Positions 51,208 through 63,564 of a stretch of 64,000 nucleotides of DNA are shown here, one piece after another. Origin of the DNA: Trogon surrucura (taxonomy: Eukaryota > Chordata > Aves > Trogoniformes > Trogonidae); assembly GCA_020746105.1 (NCBI GenBank), contig CM036658.1, positions 29,537,099-29,601,098 on the forward strand, written 5' to 3'. Both the position numbers and the translations under genes were made by a program. Below the pieces are notes generated by a model. It saw nothing but the letters and a program-made list of their open reading frames with translations, was not told the origin of the DNA and searched no databases. Position 1 is the stretch's first letter. Each line of letters starts with the position of its first letter.

Positions 51208-51530
51208 CACAGAATCACAGAATGTTAGGGATTGGAAGGGACCTTGAAAGATCATCAAGTCCAATCCCCCTGCCAGAGCAGGAACGCCTAGAATATGCTA
51301 CACAGGAACGTGTCCAGGCAGGTCTTGAATGTCTCCAGAGAAGGAGACTCCACAACCTCCCTGGGCAGCCTGTTCCAGTGTTCCGTCACCCTCAGTGAGA
51401 AGAAGTTTCTTCTCGAGTTTAAGCGGAACCTCTTATGTTCCAGTTTCAGCCCATTACCCCTTGTCCTATCATTGGTTGTCACCGAGTAGAGCCTGGCTCC
51501 ATCCTCGTGACACTCACCCTTTACCCAATG
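51208..51530 (-). mobile_element. CR1 LINE, 5'-truncated, minus orientation
   Basis: About 320 bp of well-preserved CR1 3' sequence. It runs from 'cacagaatcacagaatgtt' through 'cctccctgggcagcctgttc' and 'cattaccccttgtcctatc' to 'cctggctccatcctcgtgac'. The order and blocks match avian CR1 in reverse orientation. Open frames over it are remnants or artefacts. It looks younger than the 5.1 kb copy, having fewer mismatches to the conserved blocks. Confidence 0.95.
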
Positions 51531-52396
51531 ATTAGTATTGTTATGAGAATGCCATGGTTTTACCATAATATATGCAGAAATAAATGGAAATTATGGGGTC
51601 CTGTTCCACTTCTGGCTTAGTATCACAATTACGACTCAATGGTTTTTAACAGGAAAAAAAAAAAACAGAAAAACTTTATGTTTCCCACTTAACTACTTTT
51701 TCACAACATACACTTTTCTAACAGATCTTTCTGGGCCTGCACTCCAGTAGTTTTTTTGGTTTGCTCTTTTCCTCCTTTTTTTTTAAATTTTTCCTTCATA
51801 AATCACCAGTGAATATATAGATGGGGGAAGGAACAGACTGACGGCCTCAGGGAACAAAAGTTCAAAGCACAGACCCTGTGTTCCTCTACCTTGTGCATCT
51901 TACGCTAAAAGACTGCAATAACGTTTGAAATACCCGCCCTGCTATGTTCTTTGTTTTTTGCTGGAGTATGTTTGGTAGATGATTTTTTTGCTTAAAATCA
52001 GCCCATATGTGGGACTTACTTCCGTTAGTCAAATTCTGCAGAACAAGTGTCCATTCTGATATCGTTATTCATGGTAGCTGTTTTAGTAAACTTTTGTGTC
52101 TAGGGAAGGACTCTGGGGAGAGGGTAACAGCTCTTTTGGAAGAGATGCCTTCTCACAGCTTTAGCACTAAATAGAAAACTTTAGGCTGCTACAGCAGTAT
52201 TAATAAACAGCACCTCATGACTAATGGAGTTTACTAGGCAAATGAATAAAACTGAACAGCATGTGAAGGTGAACTCTCAAGGAGGAATATCTAAGTCAAC
52301 AACTGAAATAAAGTAACTACAGTAGAGTTCTTGCCACTCCACAATATTTGCTTGAGGTCAATTTCCAATGCCTTACTAGAGGAATGTTTGTTTCAG

Positions 52397-52608
52397 TTCT
52401 TCACGTGGTTGAGAACTTCCCACAATGTTATCTAAAGCTATGGGTTCATGGCAACTGAAATCCAAAACTGAATCCAGAAATACAGCTGCTCAAAGAATAA
52501 GTGACATAGATAAACCAAGTGGCTCTTCAACAGAGAGCAATCATATTGCAGATGGCAATTTTCTGCAGCAAGACTTACTTTCTGACATCCTCCAGTGTAA
52601 ATTATTCA
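52397..52608 (+). other. Candidate exon-like segment of unknown gene
   Basis: A TTTGTTTCAG-type acceptor before 52397 and an ATG|GTAAGG-type donor after about 52608 enclose a segment with an ATG at 52425. Its frame stays open to 52673 (82 codons) despite AT-rich composition, and the peptide is polar and protein-like (SKTESRNTAAQRISDIDKPS). I do not recognise it. A stop lies in frame upstream of the ATG. It could be a first coding exon of an unannotated transcript, but chance is quite possible. Confidence 0.2.
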
Positions 52609-54065
52609 TGGTAAGGGAGCCAAAACTAAAACAGCTGATGTATGAAAATACATGGAACAACCACACATCTTAGGCTAGAAACCTGCCTAAGCATCCTGTT
52701 GTGAAATTCTGCACTCTTGCCTTCTGACTAACAAGAAGCAGTTTTTCTAGTTTCCTGTTTGCCCTCTGACAACCAGACTGGCCTTTATTATTTCACCTTC
52801 ATCTGTGCTAAACCTATACTGGGAGCTAACTCCGTTTTTCAGAGAAAACAAGTAGGCTCTCTGTATCCTGTCACAGGTGCTTAGTCTCCATCCAGCTGAA
52901 CAGACATTAAAAAAAGACAACCATAAAACCCAAAGCTCTCAGAGGTACATGGTTTGTGAGGAGCTATTTCACATTTTGACTGGAATAGGTTAGGTGTTCT
53001 GCTGCACTGGCAATGCAAATACTGATTCCTGGGGTTCAAAAGAAGAAAGTGTAGACTAGAAAGAAATGTTTCCATCACTGAGTTCAGTACATTGTCATTT
53101 CAGACTACTGTGGAATAGCTGTTAAATTCAAAAAAGTAAAAAAACCCAGATCCCTTCTTTGTACTGTATGCTGTAAAAGCACTCCCCTCCCCTGCTTCCC
53201 CCCCAAAAAAAACCTCTAGAAAAATATAACAAACTTAAGGTTTCTAGTAGAAAAGACCCCCCAAAATAAATATCTCCAGTATATCATAGGTAAAGAAATG
53301 GGAAGACAAAGCATGCTGTGGGCCTCTACAGTGGTAAAGGAATTGGTCAAGAGAAAATTTCCATGGGACCTTGGTGAATACTCACACACAGAACAGAGAA
53401 AATCGAATTGTCTCCAGCAGCTGCTGATAACCACAGGAAAAGGTTCCACTAGACCAAAACATAATGGTCAATTTTATCTAATAACAAAATCTTGACCACA
53501 TGAAACCGAGAACCCTCCAAGATACTAAGCACATTAGCCTGCTCACAGCAATTCCTGGTGCTTGGAAGAAAGACACAGATAATTTATCAGAACTTGATCT
53601 TGCCTTACAAAAAAAGAAAAAAAAAAGAAAAAAAAATTAGGCTAACCACTCCTTTATGGTATGTATAGATACAATGGAAGGACAAAGGATGAGAGACCCA
53701 GCAGCTGGGATCAGGTAACACCTGTGCTGGTGGTTTGGAATAACCACTGAGGAAAACGAAGTATTAAGAATCGAACAGAAAGCTATAAAACTGCATCTAA
53801 GTTCTTGACAACAAAATACACAGGAAAGCAGCAGAGACTTAGGCACTGGCTGTCTCTGCCCCTGTTGTGCAAACTGTCCATATAACAGCTTGTGACTGTG
53901 AAGGGTAGAAGGAAGTTGACCAGAATGTGAGGACTCAGATGGCATTCACTGCTCTTCTATGCGGATGACTGAGTGAAACGGCATGAACAAAAGTTTAAGT
54001 TTCTGCCAGACAACCACTGTAGACAAATCTCATGTATCAGAGCTGCTGGCTAAACCATGTTCACT

Positions 54066-54102
54066 TGCAATCTGTATACATCTATATACATCTATATACA
54101 TC
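54066..54102. repeat. Small (TATACATC)-type tandem repeat
   Basis: Three imperfect copies of a roughly ten-base 'tatacatcta' unit occur in tandem. There is no other signal. Confidence 0.7.
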
Positions 54103-54471
54103 ACTGCTGTGATCATAAGACTTTGGCTCCTCCCCAAAGCCAAGAGCAAACCTTGGAATGCTGTTTTTCCCACATTCCACTTCTGGTACGCAAACAGTTC
54201 CTCTAGTAACATGTATGGGATGCCTCTTTCTGCTTAATCCCAAAGGATTACCATTGGTGCTTTCTTTTTCCAGTGAAAGAAGGCCACTACAGAGATCTTA
54301 AGACATGTTTTTCAGACCCTCACAACGGCATAGACTTGGAGTACCCAAATTATGGAATTTGATTTTCTGATGTTCTTTCATGTTGGTTATGTAATTTACA
54401 GTATGAGAAAGTGCACTTTAAAACAGGTTCAACAGTTTCTATAGGACATTTATAAGACAACATGTAAGTAG

Positions 54472-54800
54472 TAGAATCATAGAATTATAAAATCATAGAA
54501 CCATAGAACCACAGAATCATAGAAAACAGTTTTGGTTGGAAGAGACCTTCAAGATCATCAAGTCCAACCTTGTCCTAGCCCTATCAACACCACTAAACCA
54601 TGTCCCCCAGCACAACATCTGCCCATCTCTTAAACACCTCCAGGCATGGTGACTCAATCACCTCCCTGGGCAGCCTGTTCCAATGGCTGACAACCCTCTC
54701 AGTAAAGAAATTCTTTCTAATATCCAACCCGAACCTCCCCCAGCGCAACTTGAGGCCATTTCCCCTTGTCCTACCATTCTCCACCAGGTACAAGTGTTTC
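54472..54800 (-). mobile_element. CR1 LINE, 5'-truncated, minus orientation, expanded octamer tail
   Basis: It begins with about seven imperfect copies of the octamer AGAATCAT (54472-54525), followed by 'ggttggaagagaccttcaag', 'ccctgggcagcctgttccaa' and 'ttgaggccatttccccttgt'. This is a CR1 3' end in reverse orientation from a subfamily different from the 51.2 kb copy. It has no coding capacity. Confidence 0.95.
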
Positions 54801-57800
54801 ATATTTTGGTAACCTAACTATAGTGTTATATTTTCACCCTGGAATTTGTTCTTAGAGCATAAGTGCATATTATTCTAAAATAACTTACCACACCTCTTCT
54901 GAAGCTCACAATCTTCAGACAGAAGTAGGAAAAGGAATCACATCCTTTCTCAGTCCATATCAGCCAGAATAATGTAAAACACCTTCAGAGGCATGTTAAT
55001 TTAAGTCTTGTGCTGAATGCAAGAGTCCTCTCACACTATTTGATGTGCTGGTTGAATGTGCTGTAGTTTAGAGCTGTCAGGTGATAAAAATAAACTGTAG
55101 TTGGCAATTTCTTCACACATACAGCTACAAAGAGAAGAAATTATCTGTGTATGCTCTTTATGTGATGCTGAAGGCTGTGATATATGCAACCTGTGTCACT
55201 TAAAGAAGATGGGTCCAGGAGGAACCTGCAAAATTACCTCTACCGCTCTACCAGAAAGGCATTTTGGAAAATTTTAAGATTTCTTTCTCTAACAAAAGGT
55301 CGGTGAAACAGAACTTCCTTAGTGCTACAATTGTAAATTTGTAGATTGTTGCGGGTTTTTTAGACTAATTATTCATATAAATGCATCTATTCTTCTGTTG
55401 TAAGGTTCCTGGTAAGGACTATTGTTTCCACTAGAACCTTTATGATTTTGAATTTTTCAGAAGTTAATATTTTCAACCTATTACATTTCTATTTCCAAGG
55501 AATATAAAAAAAAGTCAAAGTCATGTTGCCCTTATAATGTATGACTAGGAACCTAAAAGACAAGAGATGTATGCAGTTCAGTAGGAATATTCTTTTTTTC
55601 AAAAGTCACATTAGTCATTACTTCTGTTGCTTCTTTTCAGAAGTACAAACCCACATTACACTTCTTAAGTATGGGTGGATTACTGTGCTGTTTATCAGAA
55701 ATGGATTAATAACATCCTGGAATGTTATCACTACTTTTGATATAAAACCACTCATACCTCTGTTCGAGCAGACTTTCAATGCATGCCAGGCAATTCAATT
55801 AATCTACTGTCCTCTGATATTCAAAATCTTCAACAGTTCAGAATAATTTCCTGTCTATTGCGCACTTACATGGATTATTAAAACATGCCACACTCTTCAA
55901 TGCAATGGTACTACTTAGGATAAAATGCCCTAGAAATCACTGATTGTATAAAAAGATTAACAGTCACTTCACTTCTACTATTTAGTCACTTAGGATATAA
56001 GTGAGCTTTGTTATAGTGATGAAACTGACAGACTCATCACACAAATCCAACCTAATTTAAAACATGACCTCTCCTGGCCATCTGACTTAAATTTGCAATA
56101 TTTTTAAAGTTCTGTCAGAGTGATTCCAAAGAACATTTATCAATATGGTGATAGGCACTTTATATATATAAATATAAATTCTAACAAGAAATAAAGTTTA
56201 CTTTCCCTGTTGCCATGTTGCTGTCCTTTCTGTTCCCAAACAACAGATTCTAGTTACATCTCAGGAGGTGATGCAGGTACACTCCTAATCCTACTCTTTT
56301 TCTCTGTTAAACTTCCCTTTCCCCAAGTACCCCTGGAATGTACCATTCAAAATATATTCTGCCTGCCATTTTGATTGTTAATTTGGTTGCCCACCATGCA
56401 GTTTTGCACCTCCTGGTACCTCCTGAGAGTTCTTTAGATCTGTGAAAAAATCACAGAAGAGCAGAGGCAGGAGAGCTGAGTAGCTAGCAAGAGAGCCCAG
56501 ACACACTTCTTCAGAAATAAGCACCAGAAAATGTAAAGATATAGTAGTGTACAGAAAAAAAACAATAAAAAAGTACAGATGGTGTTTTTCTGAGCACCTC
56601 TTAGTTCTTTCAGACTGTAAAGCCGCAAAACAAAAGCTTTACACACTTAACACAGAACTGCAACAGTAGACTCTCTTCAGTGCATGCAGAACAATATTAA
56701 AAACATTACTTTTATTATATAAATAGTTCCAAAGCAAAAATAATAGGGCTAGAAGGGAGGATGTTAAGCAGAGACAAAACATGCACTTTGGAAATTATAT
56801 AATAAATAAATTATATGAAACCTATATATTTTCTCCTTTTTATTTAAAATTTTGGTAAGCAAGAGATATTAAGAATGGGAGAAATTTGATGCCATCAGCA
56901 CACCCCAAGCCACACTGAATTCAGCAGGACAAGTGCTAGAATAAACACTATCAGGCACTCTGAGTTTGAAGCTTCCATTTTTAAATCAAGCACTTACCAT
57001 CCATCTCACAATTGCTGGAAAATACTGAAGATTTGCGTGCTTTGATCACATCCTTCAGACAAAAACAGTACGAATCATTTTAATATAGATTTATGCCATG
57101 GCTAAAGACTACAGTAATTCTCCTGAATAGTGATTTAGAGGGAAAATGATTCCTCAGCTAAAACCACATGGCCTGAAGAAATGACAGAATCATTACTACT
57201 TCTTTTTAACTTTGCCTAATCATGTACAAAGGGTGATAACATTCATAGGCTGAATTCAGAATAACCTGAGAACCTCTTCAGAATAACCTCTCCTCAAGAA
57301 GGGGAAGTCAGTTTTTCCACAAAGTCCTTTTAGGCTTTGAACAAGACAACATTCAAAGACGTAATTTTCAGAGTGTATCTTCTATGGTGTGTGCTCAATG
57401 TCTATTTTCTGTAACATTCTTTTTTTATAAAAGACACTTTTCCAGAGAGGAAAATGGTGTGTAGGCAACATAGAGTTCCCTGAATATGATTTGAACTTGA
57501 GTCACAAAATCACTTTTATTTCCATTAAAACCTGCACATATGGACAGATAGAGAATTCTGGAAATTAATCTGAAGACTATGCAAAATGTTACCTTTGTAT
57601 CCTAAGAAGTTGATTGCAAATCAATAGTTACATTTAAAAAAAAGGTATTATTGTTAAGCTTGTTTTATTTCAGCTTATTCAATGGGAAGTTTCCACTGTA
57701 CTGAAAACAATTCCTAAGTCTTTTACACTCAGACTGGTACAATTGCAGCCATTTAAAATCAAAGTGTGACTGTGGGAAGCAAAATGACTATATAAAAACG

Positions 57801-59344
57801 GTGCCTTCCAACAGCCTTACTCCTGGTCTGCACTGAGTCACAGCTGCTTTTCCTTTTTCTATCTTTTTGTGATTAAAATATATTTTTAACCACTTAATTC
57901 TTGGTAGCTGTGTAGAATCAACACAGCTGTGGAAGAATGAACTAGGTACTTTTCCACTTATATAAGATAAGCAGATTTATTAGCTAACCTTTGATTCTTT
58001 AATCTTTATTATCTGTGCTAGGGTGTGATCAGAAAAAAAGCAGCTTTACTTTTAGAACACAGGTTAGATTTTCAGGACAAACTGCACTCTCTGTACTATA
58101 GAAAATCTGAGAGACAATGAAAAACATGACCTTCATTACACTATAGTAACAGCAACTTAAAAGCCATATTTTAATCACTTTCATGGGATACCTTGTTTAC
58201 TTGATTACTGGGCTAATCTAAAATATATTTTTTATTAAGTACACAGGTAATATTTCATATATTCTTACAAATCTTGGAAACAATGACCCAAGAAGAATGG
58301 AGTTAAGACTGAATTCCCCTAATCTTTTAAGATTTCACTTTCTACTTGAGCAAAGTCAGATCATTTACTGAAGTATCCCAGATAATTTCAAAACATTCTG
58401 GAGAATAGATGTTGACATTAAGAAGACTTAACTATATAAAATATTTAAAATATAATCATCTACAAAGAGGAATGAACCAGTATTTTGACAGTCTTTTCAT
58501 GAAACACAACAAATATCAAATGTAATCAAAAAAGGCTGAAAATAACACCTATTAGTTGTCAATAAGATAAAAGTTGGCAAAAAAAGGGCATTTGATTTAT
58601 GAGGCAGGAATACTTTTAGCATTGATAAAGAATGCAAACAAGGAAACTAGGTGCAGTTCCAATCTGGAACAAATGACTAGTGCTTTAGCTTTACACATCT
58701 TTGTTTTATATTTCAAGGAAAACTGAGCAAAAGACCAGTGCTAATAGGCACTGCATTGTGAAATTAAGAGATCTAACACCTGAATACCTAAGCAGACCTT
58801 CTGGGCTATATAGCATTAAAGTACATCTGGCCATATGAATACCTATTTGACCGTGCTGTATGGATAAAATGGTCTGGAAAAGAACATTTTGCAAATAACA
58901 TACAAGATTTACACGAGACAGATAAGAGACTAAAAGAAACAGGACCCAAACTTGTTCATGTCCTGAATAGTGTGTGCAAAACTATGTCATATAGATAGGT
59001 TGAGAGATGATGGCTGAAAAATGATGCCACTTTCTTCATGATACTATATGCTGATAGTGTGATTTCTGTTCCCAGACTAGCCACCGTCCCCAGCAATATA
59101 AAAGGCAAACTTCCCTGTCTGCAACAATGTCTCTGCAACTCCTATGCATCTTTGTAAAATGCTTTCCTACGTTCTGACGAAAAATGGTGCATGTGCCAGA
59201 TATTATGCCTGTTAATTGAATTACAGTGAATAAACCCACACATTGGCTAGGAGAGTTGGTTATTAACCATTGGACCACTTCTGCTTGCTCGCTTTGTGCT
59301 GTGGTATGTACAAGATACTCTTGAGTGTGTGTGCCTATGAATAT

Positions 59345-59372
59345 ATGTGTGAGAGAGAGGGAAAGAGAAAGT
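59345..59372. repeat. Short GA-rich tract
   Basis: An imperfect (GA)n run, 'gtgagagagagggaaagaga', follows a GT-rich segment. Confidence 0.6.
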
Positions 59373-60483
59373 CAGAATGACTGTGTGCATAATAGATCTC
59401 AATGAAAACAAGAGCTAAATCAATCTAGGTTGCCAAGAGACCTAATATGCTATTATGAACAAAATTATGCCAAAGGAAATACAGAGGTCAAGCAGCAGCA
59501 GCAAAAAATTCATCATCAGTCAGGGTATGAAGATCAAAAATAAACTCTTAAGAATATTGTTTCACAGTGCAGAGGACAAGGTCCAGCCTGAGAGGAAGCC
59601 AAGAGACCTTCTTTGAAAGATATGGCCACATTTGCAATGTGTTATGACCACTGAAATAAAATATATATATAAAAAAAGAATTATGATTGAATAGTAGATG
59701 GCAACATGCTGGATCTTCTATTGGTAACAGATTTTTTTCTAAAAAAAATGGACTGATAATTGTTTTACTTTGTGGCATTATGAAGAAGTTCTTCACCATC
59801 AAAGAAAGATTAACAATGTGAGAACCCAGAGGGATTAGAGAATCCAGAAAAACTGTAACTGTTTAGACCAAAGATTTGGCAAAACTTAACAGTGCCCTGA
59901 GGTGTTGGAGCATAAAACGCCAAAAGTATTTGTAGCTTGAGAATTGTGACAGGCTCAAGATTTGGAATTACAGAATTGTTAGTGTTGGCAGCTTCGTTAG
60001 AGGGCAGCTGACTCACAATGATCTTAATTTTGTTCTCAAAGTGGGATGTGAACAGTTCACAAAGTTCTGTTGATGGAGGAAGAGCCAGATTAGTCAGCTT
60101 TCCTGCAATAAAAAGTTACAAGAGAGTAGGGCAGTCTGCCCGTTCAGCAATTAAGTTGGAATAATAAGCAGATCTGGCTTGTTTCAAAACATCTCTGTAC
60201 ACATTTATACAGTCCAAACTTGTAAGTGTACATGCAGTCAAATAGTCCTCAAACAGCGTTTAACTTGCAGTCCAGAACATCCACTTTTGAGTACATCTGC
60301 CAAAAAGAAGTCCACAGAGGCGGTATGGCCTTTAGGACATTATGCGAGTGGTTCAGCTATTACATATTTGGGAGGAAAACTGCAACTTCCTGAAGCAATC
60401 AGTAGTACAACAGCAAGACGCTTTTGTCTGGCAGACAATTACATTCAGTCAAAAATTAATAGAAAGGTAAAGTATCACAAATA

Positions 60484-60555
60484 TTATTTAAGTTTTATGT
60501 AGACTTTATTCCATTAAGAAACCTTATTTAAGTTTTACTTAGACTTTATTCCATT
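60484..60555. repeat. Tandem duplication, 40 bp period, two copies
   Basis: The block 'ttatttaagttttatgtaga' plus 'ctttattccatt' (from 60484) recurs 40 bases later as 'ttatttaagttttacttaga' plus 'ctttattccatt' (from 60524), with only two central differences over about 32 bases. It is a recent local duplication in noncoding DNA. Confidence 0.92.
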
Positions 60556-62574
60556 CAGATATTTTGTAATTTGGCTGGGAGTAAATGGTGGGAACAAGTA
60601 AAAAGAAATAGTGGCAATTAGCACCTCCTTCACAATTTTTATCTGCAAAGTCTCTACCGATATCAGTAGCACAGCAGATGGCTATCCACCAAATGAAGAA
60701 ACCAAGTCAGTAAAAAAAAATGTCTTGATCCTACATAGGGTAAGTACAGTTTCAGACTTCATACATAAAAATATATTCTTTGAAATCAATGAAACAAATG
60801 GCATGTGAACAGCTAAACATACGTGCAGTATTTGGGGCGGGCCTTTGTCCCAGGACACAAACATAATCATTACAAAACAGAATTAGGACACTGAAATCGC
60901 CCATTCCCGCTGCCTTTGCCTTTTACAGCCAACCACAAATTGAGATTGCACTGTCACATTTCATTCCCAGCAGCTGAAGAATAGATGACTTTATAAAGCA
61001 CCGTCCACACCTCTGGCACTTCTGAGGTGACAACCTGTGTTAGAACAGCTTTATTTATATTGTTTTCCTTCAAGTGGGCTGTCTCAAAAGTTACTTAACT
61101 GATGTTAGTAAGTGCTTAAAGATAAAAGGGATGAGAATTATGAAGCACAAGGGAAAAATATGAATGCTGTAAGAGTCTCTGAAACAAGCTCAATAATAAG
61201 GTGGTGGTAAAGGGAATAAATAATAAGGTTGGCAGGGGTGATGACAAAAAAGTTAACATCCCCTACAGAAGACATGGAGAGAATGTTCCTGTGCAATACT
61301 GGGAGCAGGCTAGTGCCTAGACAAGAAGTGAGCAGGAAAAAATGTTAGTGCAATGCCTTAAAATGATACCGTTCCTGATAGTGTCGGACTAAGGTAGACT
61401 GGAAATATAGGAAAATAGATTTACTTTATTCCATGGCTGCATCTTCTGTGACACGTCTGTCCCAAACAGCTCGTGATCTCAAATGATCTTTCAGGAAGTT
61501 CTGCAAAGACAGACAATTCGATTTAGATGACAGAAAGCCTTACAGATACACTCTGTAGAGGCATTCTGTGCAATAAGAGGATACTGTACAACCCATAATC
61601 TTAACATTTGCAGTGATTCTGATTCTGTGCTTCAGATATAGACCTATTTCTATTATGCTACTGAAATAACCAGAAAGCCTAAACCTGGAAAGCCAATTCA
61701 AACAGCAATCCACACACCACAATAAGACATATCAGAAATCATTTCAATGCAGATGTGCCTCTCCTGCCACAAGCAGCATGAACCTGGAGGCAATATCCAA
61801 GATTCCTAGGTATTCTGCAGCTACTCGGCTCGTATGAAGTGAGCGATGTGTACATGCAATAACAATTAACAACAAAATAGTGACATTCACTTAGAGCGGA
61901 TGGAGCACAGAGATCACAGTTTCACCTAAAAGCCTGAGAAAAACTGCGCAGTGGTCTCATCCAATTGCAACTGCTAGTAGCCACGGTACTGCAGCATTCA
62001 GACTGTTTATTTTCCGAACTTCACAGTGTAAAGTAGTCCAGAAGTGAATCGATTTCCTTTGCCTGTGCCCTTAAAATTTATGAATAGAGCCTTTGGTAAA
62101 GCTACTGAAAGTCCTATTTGTGGCAGCTAGATCACAGAGTACGATGTTGTTCTTGGAGCAAGCTCTGAGAACGGGACATTTAAGATTTGGATTTTAACTA
62201 CACATTGCAAAGTCTTTCCTAAATAGCCTTCACATTCATATAGGTTTTGCCTTGTTTCTCTTGTGCTTTTTCCATATTAATTACTAGCAGAGAATTCTTC
62301 AGTTACTTCTGCATGAAGAAAAGGATAATATGTTGCTGTTTGCTCTATTTTAGGAAATTGAGCGATTTACTTCACTCTCAATGGTTTCAGTGTTTATTTT
62401 TGTAAGATTAAAGACAGTGCATATGGCAGTAATTCCGGTATTTCTTCTTGTGGATGAATCATACAAAAGAGTCGGACACATTGGGAAATCATATTACTGT
62501 GTATTTTGTCATCAGAAAGGGTTGTAAGCAGTGAGTGATATAAGTTCAATCTCTCAGTAAAAACAGGAGGTTAA

Positions 62575-62973
62575 TGTAGAGGAATTTCTTGTGGAGCAGA
62601 GGCACGGTATTACTTTAAAAACGTGGACAACCCAGCTTAGGCCTAAACAAAGGCTCTGTCCTTGAAGCTGCCTTGGAACACAGGGAGGAGGAGGTTTTAT
62701 CTGTTTTGTGAGAGCTTTGCGAGATGCTTGGCGGGAGGTGCTGGCCCCGGGGGGAGAAGAGGGGGTGATAGCCGCTTGCATAGTGGAATGGCACTACCCA
62801 ATAAAACGCTGGCGTGTGAACCGGTAACTGACCAACTCTGGGAAGGGGCAGGCGCGGGGACACTGCTGAACTGTATATATTGAGCTGTCCGGAGCAATAA
62901 GGAGAGGACGATCTGTAGCCATATTGGTGTGATGATCGTTAACTTGGCCGGCTCTCCGAAGGGACCCTCTTCA
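62575..62973 (+). mobile_element. 5' LTR of an endogenous retrovirus (399 bp)
   Basis: The ends were set by structure: it starts TGTAGAGGA and ends CCCTCTTCA, which are imperfect inverted repeats with the TG...CA termini of retroviral LTRs. It is followed two bases later by a primer binding site. The GC-rich U3 includes a CCAAT-like 'acccaataaaac' (near 62797). A TATA box 'tgtatatattg' lies at 62872-62882, and an AATAAG poly(A)-like signal follows at 62896-62901, giving a short R. The 3' LTR is outside the window, so age cannot be estimated from LTR divergence. The provirus points away from PRDM6. Confidence 0.85.
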
Positions 62974-62975
62974 TC

Positions 62976-62993
62976 TGGTGCCCGAACAGGGAC
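62976..62993 (+). other. Retroviral primer binding site, lysine tRNA type
   Basis: TGGTGCCCGAACAGGGAC differs at one base from the 18-base complement of the tRNA-Lys3 3' end. It lies two bases after the LTR, which is the standard spacing. A lysine primer points to a class II (ERVK-like) element rather than a tRNA-Trp-primed avian leukosis type. Confidence 0.9.
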
Positions 62994-63168
62994 CCTCTAT
63001 GGACGCTTAAATGCGGATTGCTTAAATGTGGGAAGACTCCGAAGCATCGGACGTGAGCCGATTTGGGAGCCGGAGAGCTGGAGGCAGGAGAGTTCCGAGT
63101 GTGACCAAAAGGGCACCGGAGACCAGAGCTTGAGCAGCTGATCAAGCCCCTGCCAAGGTAAGACCGCG
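62994..63168 (+). other. Provirus leader with splice donor
   Basis: The untranslated leader separates the primer binding site from gag. A consensus donor, CAAG|GTAAGA, lies at 63157/63158, eleven bases before the gag ATG, and would serve subgenomic (env) splicing. Packaging sequences would be expected here but cannot be identified by eye. Confidence 0.7.
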
Positions 63169-63533
63169 ATGGAAACGGACGCGGCAACTCGCCTCCTTAG
63201 TATACTCTCTAAGAGAGGAGGAAAAGTAAAGGAGCGAGACCTATTAGCCCCATGGGCTTGGAAACGGGAGAAAATGAACGACCCGCCATTAATCTTTAGT
63301 TCCACGGAATGGTGTGAAGTAGGAGACTTTTTGTGGGACTGTACTCTAGAGGGAGGAAAAGAAGGAAAGGAAGCGAAAGATCTAGGAACAGTTTGGAAAA
63401 CTGTAATACGCACTCTAGAAATCATGCAAGCAGAAAAGAAAGTTGCTGCGGCAGCGATCAAAGCGTTGGGGGGAGGGCAGGAAAGGAAAAGGGTAAAGGG
63501 AGAAACTCCCTGCTCGTCCCGACTGGGTGGAAG

Positions 63534-63564
<31 letters not shown>

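Larger units (their letters stand above)
50011..62574. other. Intergenic AT-rich sequence upstream of PRDM6
   Basis: From the end of island E to the provirus I find no recognisable exon. In mammals the next gene on this side is PPIC, as I recall. I looked for cyclophilin motifs and saw none, so it is presumably further right or missed. The stretch contains three CR1 copies, a 40 bp tandem duplication, short A-rich runs and small unassigned open frames. The rest appears unique and gene-free. Confidence 0.6.

Noticed and set aside
50011-62574. PPIC, the expected upstream neighbour
   Set aside because: No cyclophilin motif was seen in any frame, so no gene was called.
62799-62806. AATAAA near 62800 as the LTR poly(A) signal
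   Set aside because: It lies upstream of the TATA box at 62872-62882, so it cannot define R. It is more likely part of a CCAAT-like U3 element, and AATAAG at 62896 is better placed.
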